A stretch of 64,000 nucleotides of DNA from Agelaius tricolor (Eukaryota; Chordata; Aves; Passeriformes; Icteridae). Positions within the stretch are counted from its first letter, which is position 1, and every line of letters starts with the position of its first letter. This document shows, piece after piece, positions 34,628 through 46,271 of the stretch. The translations under genes and the position numbers were made by a program. The DNA lies in assembly GCA_023055355.1 (NCBI GenBank), contig JALJCS010000037.1, forward strand, positions 1,612,001 to 1,676,000. Direction: 5' to 3'. A model generated the notes under the pieces. It saw nothing but the letters and a program-made list of their open reading frames with translations, ran no database searches and was not told the origin of the DNA.

Positions 34628-35044
34628 GTGAGTCAGAGGAGGGTTCAGAAGGGATATTTGGGAAGGGAGAGCCATGAGGACATCCCAGTGGGTTCAACCT
34701 TTTGGTCAATCCCAGCCCATTCTGGTGCTGGTGATGGGGCAAGTGTCATTTGGCTGTGACAGACCTGAAAGATTTGTCCATGTTTGGCAGGCAGAGAAGG
34801 GTTCCCCTCTTGCCCATTCAGCAAATGTGAGGACAGCATGTACCGAAACTCCTCCTGGAATAAAAAGAAGATTTTTCCCATCCCTATGTTCTCCTGTCAC
34901 ATCTCAAGTCATTTCTCTCCCTTGTGGCTAAATCACTGACTTATCTCATGGTGCCACCACTGCTCTGCCTTCTGAGCACACAGTGGAGGGCCACCATTCC
35001 CTGTGGACACTCTGCTCCTTGTGACTTATTTTTCCTTTGCCCAG
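34628..35044 (+). other. ASTN2: Short intron
   Basis: This 417-bp intron runs from GTGAGT to TTTGCCCAG. It has a pyrimidine tract near the acceptor and no recognisable repeat or other gene. Confidence 0.85.
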
Positions 35045-35182
35045 GTCCACCTACAGCTTGGGTCAAGGGCTGTGGCTGCCAGTCAGTAAGAGCTTCGTGG
35101 TGCCCCCCGTGGAGCTTTCCATCAATCCCCTTGCCAGCTGCAAGACAGATGTTCTGGTGACTGAAGATCCAGCAGATGTCAG
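35045..35182 (+). CDS. ASTN2: Astrotactin exon (extracellular linker before the second EGF-like module), probable ASTN2
   Basis: This 138-nt exon begins after CCAG (AG at 35043-35044) and ends before GTAGGA at 35183. One base completes arginine, then [19 protein letters not shown] follows, and later [19 protein letters not shown] and TEDPADV. It leaves two bases of an arginine codon for an exon that I do not find in the remaining 28.8 kb. In the family the next stretch is expected to contain another EGF-like cysteine cluster. No open frame here shows it, so that exon probably lies beyond the window. The final donor (GTAGGA) is weaker than those of the two preceding exons. Phase agrees with the exon at 34553-34627. 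Confidence 0.9.
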
Positions 35183-37036
35183 GTAGGAAGCAGATTTCTC
35201 GTTTTCTTCATGCTTGAGTGCCTACACTGCTCTTTAAATTGTTATTGAGGATGCAGTAATTTCTGTGATGATAGGTTTGATTAATTTCCTTCCAATAAGA
35301 AATCTATGTGATTGCTCTCCAGGCTCTTTGGGCTGATGGGTCTAGGCCAGGCCTGAGTGTGTAACTCTGAATTCTGCCAGTACAGGCAGGTGAATTAGTA
35401 GGAACCTGTAGCAAGGCAATTTGAGAGCGGCTTAAATGTAATGTTAGCTTTTAATGCTTAAATGGATGTATTTACTGGGATGGAGGGGCTGTCATCTTTC
35501 TGAAACCCATACCTATATCACATCCACCTGGCATTGATATCTGCTGGGATGTTCATGAAGGGTGAAAGGCCATGTTGCTCATCCAATAATTACACAATTA
35601 GAGCGGTTATTTTTCCTTTTTGGAGTTCAGTGAATGCCTGGACATTTTGTTGATCACCTTGGTGGTGGTTATCCTCTTTGGCCTGGTTTACAAGTGTATA
35701 ACTGTAAATTATAAGGGTTTAATTCTGAAGATATTTAGTGTGTATTGCCCTCTCTCCCATTAAATTAAGATCGAGCATGTGACTGCTGGGTGCTAGGGAG
35801 ACTCCATGTTCCATCCCTCCCTCCTTTCCTCCCTCCCTTCCTTCTTGCTGCTTTCTCCTGTTGACTCCAGACACAATTTCCTGACTTGAAAATCCTTGCT
35901 TGTATTATGAATCATCTCCCTGGGCACCAGCAGGATCCTTGTGTCCCCCAGCCCCTTCTGTCTTGTCTTTCCCCAAAGTGATGAGGAATGGATTTCCATT
36001 CTTCTGTCCCATCATCTTGGCAGGGCTGTACTTGAAGTAAGTGCCTACAAAAGCTATGGCAGAGCCAGGACTGGCATCCAAGGTGTCCTCACTTCCAAGT
36101 GTGTGTGGTTTTGTTGCTAATTAGTGCTTGTTCCTTTTCCTGTGAAAAGAGACAGTGGTACATATCCATCACAGTTTGGCTCTTTTAAGCCTGTTGCTTT
36201 TCTTGTCTGCAACAACTTCTGCTTTTCATTTGGGAAAGGAAGGGGTTTATGCTAACATTTTCCAAGCCAAAGTGCCAAGAGAACATTATTTATTTCTTTC
36301 CTCTTCACATCTTCATTAAAAGTGCCTCAGTGAAGGTAGAGGCTCAGAAGCTTGTTTTCTGCTCCAGTGCAGTAATTGTCTCTGGGCACTGCTCCTTGTG
36401 GAAAAGTCTCTGTTGGGATGGATGAATGCCAGGCAGGAGGAGGGGAGCTTTTGGCACAAGGCTGTTGCCTGCTCCCCTCATAAATGGAACCTGAACTGAG
36501 AGTTCCAGGTATAAATATTGGAGTGGCTCAGGTAGAATATGGGAGGTGTGAGTTCACGGCACTTGTATCTTACACACAGGAGTTGCTGAATTATTAAAAC
36601 TTTAATAAACGCAATAATAAATATTTGATGTTGAATTATGGAAGGTTTCACAGATACAGTGAGAAGTGAAAAGCAATCTATTATTTCTACATTAGAACTG
36701 AAACAGTTCTCAAATGAGGAGCTGCAAGCTTGGGATCCTCAGCACCCCAGGGTGGGTGGAACCTTCTTCTGAGGTTCTTGGGTGCTTCCATGCAATGAGA
36801 AAGACTTTCAGAGCTGCTTATCTTGCAGCCTCTTTGCTTTATCTCTGGACTGACTCAAGGAGCTTCTCAGGGGAGAAGTTTTGGTGGTTCAGATGTTGAG
36901 GTGGTGATCCAGCACATCAGGTGGTCCAAGGTGTAGGTGTTGGAACACAGCCATCCCTCCCTCTGCCTGAAGGGGTTTCCTGGCTTTGGGACTGTGGCAG
37001 CACTGCTGTCCCTCCATGCTGGGAGCTCCTGCAGGT

Positions 37037-37300
37037 GAATCACAGAATCATTTGGGTTGGAAAAGACCTCAAGGATTGAATCCAGCCTGTGATCAATCCC
37101 TACCTTGTCACCCAGACCAGTGCACTGAGTGCCAAGCTCAGTCACTTTTTGAATTTTTCCAGGGTTGGGAATTCCACCACCTCCCTGGGCAGCCCCTTCC
37201 AACGCTTGACAACCCTTTTCCAATGGAGAAACTCCTCCTGAACCTGCAGTGCTTGGGCTTTAACACAGCCCCATGTCCCTGCCACAGGCTGTGTTCCACC
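37037..37300 (-). mobile_element. CR1 LINE 3' end
   Basis: The + strand begins AATCACAGAATCATTTGGGT, continues TGGAAAAGACCTCAAG and then CTTCCAACGCTTGACAACCC, which is the complement of a CR1 3' end. It is 5' truncated and antisense to the host gene. Confidence 0.9.
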
Positions 37301-38422
37301 AGCTGCAGCACAGCTGTGCCCTGTTTGCTGTCCTGTGTCACCGTGGTGGTGGCTCAGTGCTGTGTTCCTCCTGTGTCTGTAATAACGAGCGTGCTGCATT
37401 CCTGCAGACCTTTCATTAGTCTGACACCTTTGGCTCTGGGGTCACTTGCCTTGAAGAGTTTAATGGAGGGAAATGGCAGAAAGCCTGCTTTGGAGAAAAC
37501 AAGCGATGAAGTCTTTACAACTCAGCGGGTTAAAGGTTCAAATGTGGTCTTGTGTTTTTATGAAGATGCTTGAGATGCAGAGGGACAGGTGAGGCTTGGC
37601 CTTTCAGCAGCTCTCTGGGGAAATGCTGCTTCCAATGCTGTTCTCTGTGTGTTTCACTGCTGGGCAGTGCAATGAGCTGTACTTTGGTGGATGGGCATGA
37701 AGGGCCCAAACCTTCCCCTGCTGCAGCCAAGTCATTAGAGAAAATTCCAGAAAACAGGAGCCAACAGGCTTCGTGCAAACATCCCCCTCAGGATGCTCCA
37801 GGGGCTTTAGGGGACAGGACACAGCAGTGTGCAAAACTTGGTGCTGGAGGTTTTAGGGCTGTGCATCATAAATTAGGAATGAGAGTGCTTAGAGTTAATG
37901 AAACTTGCATATATAATTTATCAGTGACCATATTGAGCATCCCTTCCTCGACCCCAGAGTCTGATCCTGTGCACAAGGATGGCATCAGTCACAGCCTGGG
38001 ACAGTGACAGCCACGCTCACTGCGATGTCTCTGTTCAGATGAGCTTGGCCAGCAGTGCTGCAGGGCTGTCCCCACAGCCTGGGCTCCCTGGCAGCACATC
38101 CCCTGCCAGGACAAGAAATACATCCCAGTCCCACCTTGTCTTGCTTGCTTTTCAAGACCCCTCTTTGTTTCCCTTCCCATCTTTTTCTCTTACCTGTATT
38201 TCTCCCATAACCTGCTGTTAAACCCAGTAGTCTATAACATTTTGTTAAACAAATTACTGTTAGGTGTTCAATCCTTTTGCTGACCTTCCCTGGACACCTT
38301 GCCATTTCTGTTTGAGCCTTTGGAAGGTGCAGCTTGTCCTGTGGGTCAGGAATTGCTGTAATTGTGGCAGTGTATGGGAAGGACCCACAGCCACAGCGCC
38401 AGGTCCTGCTGCCCCAGCAGCG

Positions 38423-38525
38423 AGCATCCCTGCAGGGATAATGAAAGCATCCCTGCAAGGGATAATAAAAGTATCCCTGCAGGGGATAATGAAAACATCT
38501 CTGCAGGGGATAATAAAAGCATCCC
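38423..38525. repeat. 24-bp tandem repeat, about 4 units
   Basis: Units of the form AGCATCCCTGCAGGGATAAT followed by GAAA or AAAA. Each unit contains a short palindrome around CTGCAG. Confidence 0.92.
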
Positions 38526-41500
38526 TTGGGGCACACACAGAGCTGTGGGGGACCAAGAGGAGAGGCAGCCCTGGGGGCAGAGCAGGGCACTGGCAGACTC
38601 CCAGTGGTCACGGTTCAGTGTGCCACCCGCTCTGCAGAAAAGTTGATAATTTCTGTTGAGCAGCCATAAATCAGAGGCACGAGCCTCGGCTGCTGCCTGA
38701 CATGACATACAGCTCTATCGTTATGGCAACCATAGAAACAAATAAAAGCCTTGCCTTCGCTTGACAAGCCTTTGAGATGTCCTGATGGAGAGACAAGTGT
38801 TCAGCAGCAGAATGAATTCTCTTGAACTCGCTGTCGATTTATCTTCGTTTTGCTCCCAAGTGTGCCCCTTTGCTCTCTGAATTCTTTGCCAAACTGCAAT
38901 CAACTGGATTTTTTTTATTTCTACTTTTTCTTTATTTGTTTGTTATTTTTATTTTCAGTTCTCTCAGAGGCAGAACACTCGGCTCCCCCTCTCTGTGCCC
39001 TCAGAGTCCCATCTTCTGTCAAGGATGGGAGCAAGGCTTTTTCTCCCTGCCCATGGCATTCACCAGCCCAGCCATGCTGTGCTCTTGCAGCCTCACTGCT
39101 GCCCCAGCCTTACAGGCATTTTGAGTGATATTTTGAAGGGGTTTTGCAGTGATTTGGGCACTTGTGATTTTGCAAGTCAGTGGTGATCACTGTGGTGTGA
39201 GGCTCCCTGGGAGTGGAGGAGGATGAAAAATGAAGTGGATGAGAAAGGTAAAAGGTATCTGGAGAGTGTGGAAACAGCTTTGCTGTCCCTGCTGTTTGCA
39301 GCAGCAAAACTCATCTGTCTGTGCCTTAACCTCCTTGCTGGTCTGCAGGAGCACGGATGAGTGGGTGCAGCTGCAGGTGAGCATCCCTCAAGGTCAGGAG
39401 GTCTGTGTGGGGTGGGATATGGCAAGCAGGCAGAGGGCACCCTGCCAGCTCTTCTTGCCATTTGTGCAGGGGACGCCATGGGAAATTGATCTTTTTTCCC
39501 CTTCTTTTCTTTCTGCTGCCCCCCTGGAGCAGAGCAGGGTGTGATTTCTGGGTGCTCAGTGCCATGGGGACCCTCAGCTAGGAGGCTGGGGCAGAGGAGA
39601 AACCCCTTTTCCAGGCTGTTCCTGATCAGGGGTCTGTGGCTCTCCTGCAGAGCCTCCTGCTCCGTTGGGGCCAATGAAAAGGTGTGAGTGGCTGCAATCC
39701 ATGGCCATGATGAATGGACAGCTTTGCATGATGGAGCAAATTGATCATTGCATCAGCAGGCACAACTTACTCATCTCTGCAGAGAGGGCAATTCATTACT
39801 GTGCACATCACAGAGACACCCTCATCCCCACAGATAACATCCCTGAGCTCTGGCCTGTGCTTCTTATCACCCCATGAGAATGGGGGGTTGTGTTGTCTCT
39901 CAGAAAGTGGTGGAGAAGCATCTTTTGGTGCTTAACGCTGGTATAGAGGCAGCTTTAGCCTCATCCTCTGGAGAGCAGGGACAGATGCTTTACAGGGAGG
40001 CAGCCATCAGCCCCTGCCCTGCAGCTGTCAACTGAGCTCTGTCCTGGCTGCTTACCAGGATTTTTCCTCCTCCCTGCCTCCCAGTGTGATTTATGAGAGC
40101 AGGTTAGAAGAGTCAGGTGCATCTCACTTGGCCACAGGGGGACTAAAAGGAGATGTAATCTTGCAGCAGCCACCGAGGGGTGTGAGCAGCAAAAGAGGAG
40201 AATTAGGGGAGGGGTGTGATGGGGATAGAGGGGAACCTCCCCCCAACAAATGGAGCTGAAATCACCCAGGAAGGATCCAGGGCAGGTCAGAATTGAAATG
40301 TGCATCAAGCCAGCACCTCTGGGACAGTGCAGGAATTTTGCTGCCCTCAAGCTGTCTCGTCCTGGTCCATCAGCAGCCTTGGCATCCTTCATGCCCAGAA
40401 TCCAGGGAACATTTCAGCCTTCCCTCAGACCAGGCTTTTAGTAACTCCTGCTGCAATAATGCTGAGCTATACTCTCTGTGCTCTGCTGTGTGAACTCACT
40501 GCGTTTTTGAGGTCTTAATGCTGAGCCATAAAACTGCACAGAAAATGATCAAACCTCTTAGGGACAGGGGATGTAAATTTGGGCCTGGCTCGTGGGCAAA
40601 TGCTTCACAGGGAGCACCAGCTACAAGTTTGGCAGCTGAGTGATTGCAGTTCCTGTCGTCCATGGTGCTGCAGAGCCCAGGAGGGAAAAAAGCCCCAGTG
40701 AGTGAACAGATTTTGTTTATATGTTTATTGAGACAATTAAAAATACCCCACACTTGCCAAATCTGCAAACGCTGTCTCACACCCAGAATGATTCCCTTTG
40801 ATGTCTCTGGGATCTCCTGTCACAGAGAAGGGTTTGGCACTGGGCTCTGCAGCTTCTCCACATTCTCCATATGGATCTGCTGTTGTAGCTGTGTGTCCAT
40901 CCACCCATCCATGCAGGATCCTGCCAGGGCTGAGACAAGCACTGGTGCTGAGGGTTCGGAGGGGGAGGCTGGGCTCTAACACACTCTGAATGCTTAGCAA
41001 AAAGGGTGATGCAAGGTAGCAAAATCAGACCTTGGGTTCCTGTGTTGAAAGGTGTTTTTCCCTCCCTGTTTGATGTTGTTATTTGTTTTTTATGTCACTG
41101 CCTTTGCTTTCTGTTAACCAGCGGCTGGAGTGTGCTTTGTAGCTGCCTGTTCAAAGCACAGCCCCTTGGCCTCTCTCTTTATACAGCCTCTCTGTACTAT
41201 TTTTCTGGAATTACAATTTTTTATCCTTATTTGAGTTTTATTACCTTTGCTTTTGTTTGCATTTCCTGCCTGAGAAAGAGACTAGAAGGTTTGCAGGAGG
41301 AAGGACCAGGCAGCTCCCACCCTGGCCCAGACAGGATGGTGCCTGGGTGGGACAGTGACACTGGGAAATGCCTTTTCTTCAGTTATTTCTTAACCAAATC
41401 AGTGGAAAGAACTGGTCCAAAAACCAGTTCTGATGAGATTTCAGTTGCCTAAAACCTTCCTGATGTGGATAGGATCTACTCTTCCTTTCCTGTTTTTATT

Positions 41501-43249
41501 TCCTGTAACAATTGCTGGATCACTTCAGCCAGAGGACAAAACTAATAAAATTCAGTGGAGCCAAAATGTTCCTGGGAGTGTGCCAGGAACCTGTGACAGG
41601 CTCCACAGCCAGGGAGGAAAACCCACCTCTGTGGAGATGACAGGAATGGAGATGGACACAAGCAGGGCAGCTTTGTCCTTCTTTGAGGGCACTGCAAGAA
41701 GATATTGTCCCTTGCAGGCTTGGAAAGGGCTCTTGGAAAGGGCTGTGGGCTCAGGGAGAGTCCCAGACTCCTTTTTGCCAGGATATGCTGCACCATGGAA
41801 GAGAGAGCTCCAGGCTGATTTTTATGGGGATTTATTAATTGCTGAAGGCAACAAGGGGATGCAGGTGCTGCTGCAGAGGAGCGTGGTCTCACTGTGGAGG
41901 GATGAGGAGCAGCAGCTCAGGCCAAGGGGCAAAGCTCCTGTTTGATTGTCACCCCAGGGCTGGGCACAGCCAGTGACCCAGGAGGGCTGTGCTCCATGGA
42001 GACAAGTGAAGTTAATTGGTTTCAGCTCCTGCTCCTCAGCAGCAGAGCCAGGGTGATGTTTCCACTCCTCACTGCAGTGCCCCGCTGCTCTGGCTGCTGC
42101 CCTCCAGGGATTTTCTGCACTTCAGGATGTCACCCTGGCTCTTGGGGTGATTTATTAGGAAAAAATGGCCTTTGTGGCTTTAGTGCAGCACTTTCCAGGC
42201 AGCTCAGAGTAACTTTGCTCGTGCTGTGCTGCTCCTTCTCATTCCACATTTTCCACATGCAGGAGAGAGGCTCTGCAGACCCTCCCTGGCCCTCTCACCT
42301 TGAGGCAAAGGAGCAAAATCAGCTCCAAAATGAGTTTAGAAGCAACAAGAAGTTCAATTCATGGCTTACAGGCAATGCCAGTGTTGCACAGGGCAGGAAT
42401 GGTGTGTCCTGTGTGGCCTTGCCCACTGGCCCACAAAACCTTTTCATGCTTTGTCAAGGCTGGATCAGACTGAAAATCCACTGCCCTTTGCCTCCACTCT
42501 GCACAGGTTTTGTATCATTCCCCTTTTGGTCTGTGCATTTGGTCTCCTTTTCTGATTTAGATGTTTTGAGGTCTTGTCAGGGCTTTTTCCAGTCTCCCCA
42601 AAGTGGGTTGCTGACTGCAGAGCCAAAAGCAAAATCTTCCTTGACTTTTTCCTGCTGCTCATGTTTCAATCCTGGCAATCTGGGGGGTGGTGATGCTTTC
42701 CCAGGCACTTGGATGGGAAACTTAACTGTGTTAAGCAAAATATTGTTTTCAGGGACTAAATCAAAGAGCAGTGCAAAGCTGAAGAGGTTTGGAAGGAGGG
42801 CTGGGGAGTGAGCGGGGGGAAAATAACATCCAGAAAATTAGGTGAAGCCTTGCAAAAAAATAATCCCATCTTGGGAATTGCCCTGCTTTTACTGCCTGAA
42901 GAATTACTGTGCCATAATCAATTCAGCTCTTGATGTTTCCTGCAGTGTTTTTGATATTATGAGATGTTATTGACTGCAACCAAGTGCCTTTTATCAAAAG
43001 TTAGATGGGTGCAGTTGGGGACCCTCTGCCACAGGCTGTGCCACGCTCAGGGCTGGGCTCCAGCAGGGCTGATCTGAGGGCAGGCTGGGCTGGCAGTGCT
43101 GGGCAGGAGGGATGGGGATGGAGCACAGTCTGTGTGTGACCTATCCAGTGCCTGTTTCACCTCCAGCACAGGGACAGAAGGGGCTCATATGGAGCAGGCT
43201 GCAGGGGAGCCCTGCCGTGGATGAAGAGCTCCCAGTTGCACTGGGACAC

Positions 43250-43952
43250 TGTGGGATTTTCATGGTTCCCCAGATGGAGGAGGAATGAAGGAATCTGACT
43301 CCATGTTCTTAGAAGGCTAATTTATTATTATATTATATTATATTATATTATATTAATATATTTTATATATTATATAAAAGATGCATTATAAATATATATA
43401 TTTATATATAAATATATTTATATGATATATAAATATATATATTGTGTATGTATATTGTATATATATATACAATACATATATACAATATATGCATATATAT
43501 ACAATACATACATATATATACACAATACATATATACAATATATATACAATATATATTGTATATATATATACAAGTATATATACAAGTATATGTCCTTGCA
43601 GTATATCTACTACAAGTATAGTATATTATATTTAATATAATATACTAAACTATTCTAAAGACTAGAGAAGGAATACAGATAGAAGGCTAAAAGATAAGAA
43701 TGAAAAACTCATGACTCTTTCTCCAGAGTCTGACACAGCCTGACCATGATTGGTCATTAAGTTAAAACAATTCCCATGAAACCAATCAAACAATGACCAG
43801 TTGGTAAACAATGTCCAAACCACATTCTAAAACAGCAAAACACAGGAGAAGTGAATCAGATAATTATTGTTTTCATTTTTCTCTGAGGCTTCTCAGCTTC
43901 CCAGGAGAAGAAATCGTGGGGAAGGGATTTTTCAGAAAACGTGATGGTGAGA
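43250..43952 (-). mobile_element. Solo LTR (group D) enlarged by an AT microsatellite
   Basis: Exact 6-bp target duplications (GGACAC at 43244-43249 and 43953-43958) define the element. It is homologous to the 375-bp copy at 45897-46271 but is 703 bp long, because its AT-rich TATA region has grown into about 330 bp of TATATA-type repeat (43321-43650). CCAAT boxes and the GACTCCATGTTC end are intact. Confidence 0.88.
43321..43650. repeat. AT-rich microsatellite inside an LTR
   Basis: Long (TATATA)-type and ATACAATATATA-type repeats occupy the TATA region of the antisense LTR at 43250-43952. Confidence 0.93.
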
Positions 43953-44631
43953 GGACACGTTCAGGAGTGTTGGCTCAGCAGCTGGATGAGTTTTGGGGGC
44001 AGAACCTACCCCTGCCTCCTGCAAGCAGGGGATCTGGGCAGTGCACAGCACAGTTCATCCCAGGTGCCACAGGGCTGGGTGCCTGCATGCAGATATTGAT
44101 ATTTCACCTTATGTGTAGGGCAGAGCTGTCCTGTCTGTCTGTCCCAGGCTGGGGAGTGTCCCCTGCTGCTGCTTTCCCTCCTGTCCCCCTGTCACTGCCT
44201 CCCACATCCATCCCAGCCCTGCCACGGGGCTCTCTCCCAGCAGCAGCAGCTCGTGGGGAGCTGTGCAGAGCCCAGCAGCACACAATGAAACCCCAGCTCA
44301 TTCTTCAATACTCCCCTGCTTCTGCCCAGGGCTTAGAGTGACACAAATGAAGCAGCTGAGCATTAAGGCAGGATGCTGTGTAAATATGCACTGAGCTTTT
44401 GCAGAGAGAAGCCTCTTCATTCTCTTCAGTCCACATTTCCTTTCTTTTTTTTTATTTTTTTTTTTATTTTTAATCAGCGTGTATCAAACACAGGCCAGAG
44501 CTGGAGGTGTTAGTTCTCACTGTGGGTGCTCTGGGTTTGGACTGTGAGTTCTCTGAGGCCATAGTTGAGGAGTTTTAAAAGAGTTTTGCTAAAGCTGTGA
44601 TTGGATAGATAAATGGCTCATCAACTGATGG

Positions 44632-44735
44632 AATCACAGGAGTACAGAGTGGTTTGGGGTGGAAGGAACCTCAAAGATCACCTTGTCCAGCCCCCCTGCC
44701 CACGGTGGCTCACACTCCAACCCCTCCCAGTCTCC
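44632..44735 (-). mobile_element. CR1 LINE 3' tail
   Basis: The signature GGAATCACAGGAGTACAGAG, then GGTGGAAGGAACCTCAAAG and CACCTTGTCCAGCC, is a diverged reverse CR1 tail. Confidence 0.82.
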
Positions 44736-45026
44736 TGCCTGGGTGCTGGGAGCTGGGTCCAAGGGGAAGGAGCACTCCTGGGTTTGTGTTGATTCACCTC
44801 AGGACCAGATCAGGGAGTTAAAATGGCTTTTTTGTAGGTTAAAAGCCATAATTTTTGCCTGAACACAGTTGATAAGTGATACTGATAGAGGAATAGCATT
44901 GGCAGTGTTATTGACCTGAAGGGCTTTTCATGGCTTTTCAAGAGGGTTACAGGATCCCTTCTTCCTGGTAAAATTGGGATCTGCATCACAGGCAATTCAT
45001 TATAAATGGAAACCTCCTCTTTTCAC

Positions 45027-45055
45027 AGAATCATAAAATACCAGGTTGGAAGTGG
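45027..45055 (-). mobile_element. Very short CR1 tail remnant
   Basis: About 30 bases (CAGAATCATAAAATACCAGG then TTGGAAGTGG) resemble the extreme 3' end of a reverse CR1. Too short for certainty. Confidence 0.5.
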
Positions 45056-45449
45056 ACCCCGAGGAATTATTGAAGCTTGCTTTATATAAAGGGAAAAGAA
45101 AAGGAGCTTTTAGTATGGAAAACTTCACTGCAGTAAAAATAGCACCTGGCTTGCTTAAAAAAAGCACAAGTGGGCAGCAGATGGGCTTGGAAACAGCAGG
45201 GGTGGCTGGGTGGGGGGACACCACCTATAATTGAGGGGCAGCAATGCAAATCTGCTGCTTTCCAGGGTGGAAAAGAAAGCACAGAAAATCCTGCCTCAGA
45301 ATGGAGGGATGGGAGGCTGCTCCTGTGGAGGCTGGACATTGTCCTCCATCTGTCCCTGTCTCTTGGTGCCATTCCAGCTGTGCAGCTGTGGCTGACAGGG
45401 CATGCAGGGAGTTGGGAGCCTTCCCACAGACACTCCAACCACCTCTCCT

Positions 45450-45470
45450 ACACACACACACACACACACA
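45450..45470. repeat. CA dinucleotide microsatellite
   Basis: About ten consecutive AC/CA dinucleotides. Confidence 0.95.
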
Positions 45471-45896
45471 TCTTTAAAGCCCTGAATCACCAGGTCAGGC
45501 AGAGCATCCCCAGAATAGCCCAAACAATCTCATTTTTGGGGAGGGGGTGGGTTTGGCTGTGCAAAGCCCAGCTGGAGCAGCTGCAGTGATGTCCCTGAGC
45601 TCTGGCCTCTGGCAGCAGCTGTGACAGCATGACCTGTGTCAGCAGCTCACCTGCTAAAATGGACTTTAGAGTTTTGCAAGGTTCATCCAGCCTGTCCTGG
45701 CTTTCCCAGTGGGAGCAGGGCTGGGGGAGATTTGGGCTGGGAAGGCTGGGGCAGCTCAGAGGGAGCTGAGCTGGTTTGCAGGGCCAGCACAGTGTCTGCA
45801 TTCAGCATCATCCCTGCAGGTCTGGGGTCAAGCGCCCACACAGGCACTGCCCCCGAGCAAAGCCACTGAAATAAAACCCAACAGCAAGGGCTGGGT

Positions 45897-46271
45897 TGTC
45901 ACCGTGATATTTTCTGAAAAATCCCAGGGTTTCTTCTCCTGGAAAGATGAGAAGCCTCAGCTTCTCCATGTTTTGCTTCTCTGGAATGTGGTCTGAAGGT
46001 TGTTTATCCAAACATGCAAATTGTTTTTAATTAATGATCAATCACAGCCAGCTGTGTTGGACTCTGAGTCAGTCCCGAGTTTTTATTATTCATTCTTTTC
46101 CAGCTTTCTGATGTATCCTTTCTCTTTCTTTAGTATAGTTTTAATATATAATATAGTATCATATCATATCATATATCTTATCTCACATCATAAAATAATT
46201 AATCAGCCTTCTGAGAACTTGGAGTCAAATTCTCATATCTCACCTCATCCTGGGAACCTCACAACACCACA
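45897..46271 (+). mobile_element. Solo LTR (group D)
   Basis: This is a 375-bp element starting TGTCACCGTG and ending ACACCACA, flanked by exact CTGGGT duplications (45891-45896, 46272-46277). It carries a GATCAATCAC box and a TATAG-type tract, but AATTAA where other groups have AATAAA. It is in sense orientation within the host intron. Confidence 0.9.

Noticed and set aside
41942..42811. 289-codon + strand frame
   Set aside because: No recognisable domain, no conserved pattern and no splice context. It looks like a chance open frame in GC-balanced intron.
43321..43650. AT-rich block as a replication origin or matrix attachment site
   Set aside because: It lies wholly inside an LTR's TATA region and is simply an expanded microsatellite.
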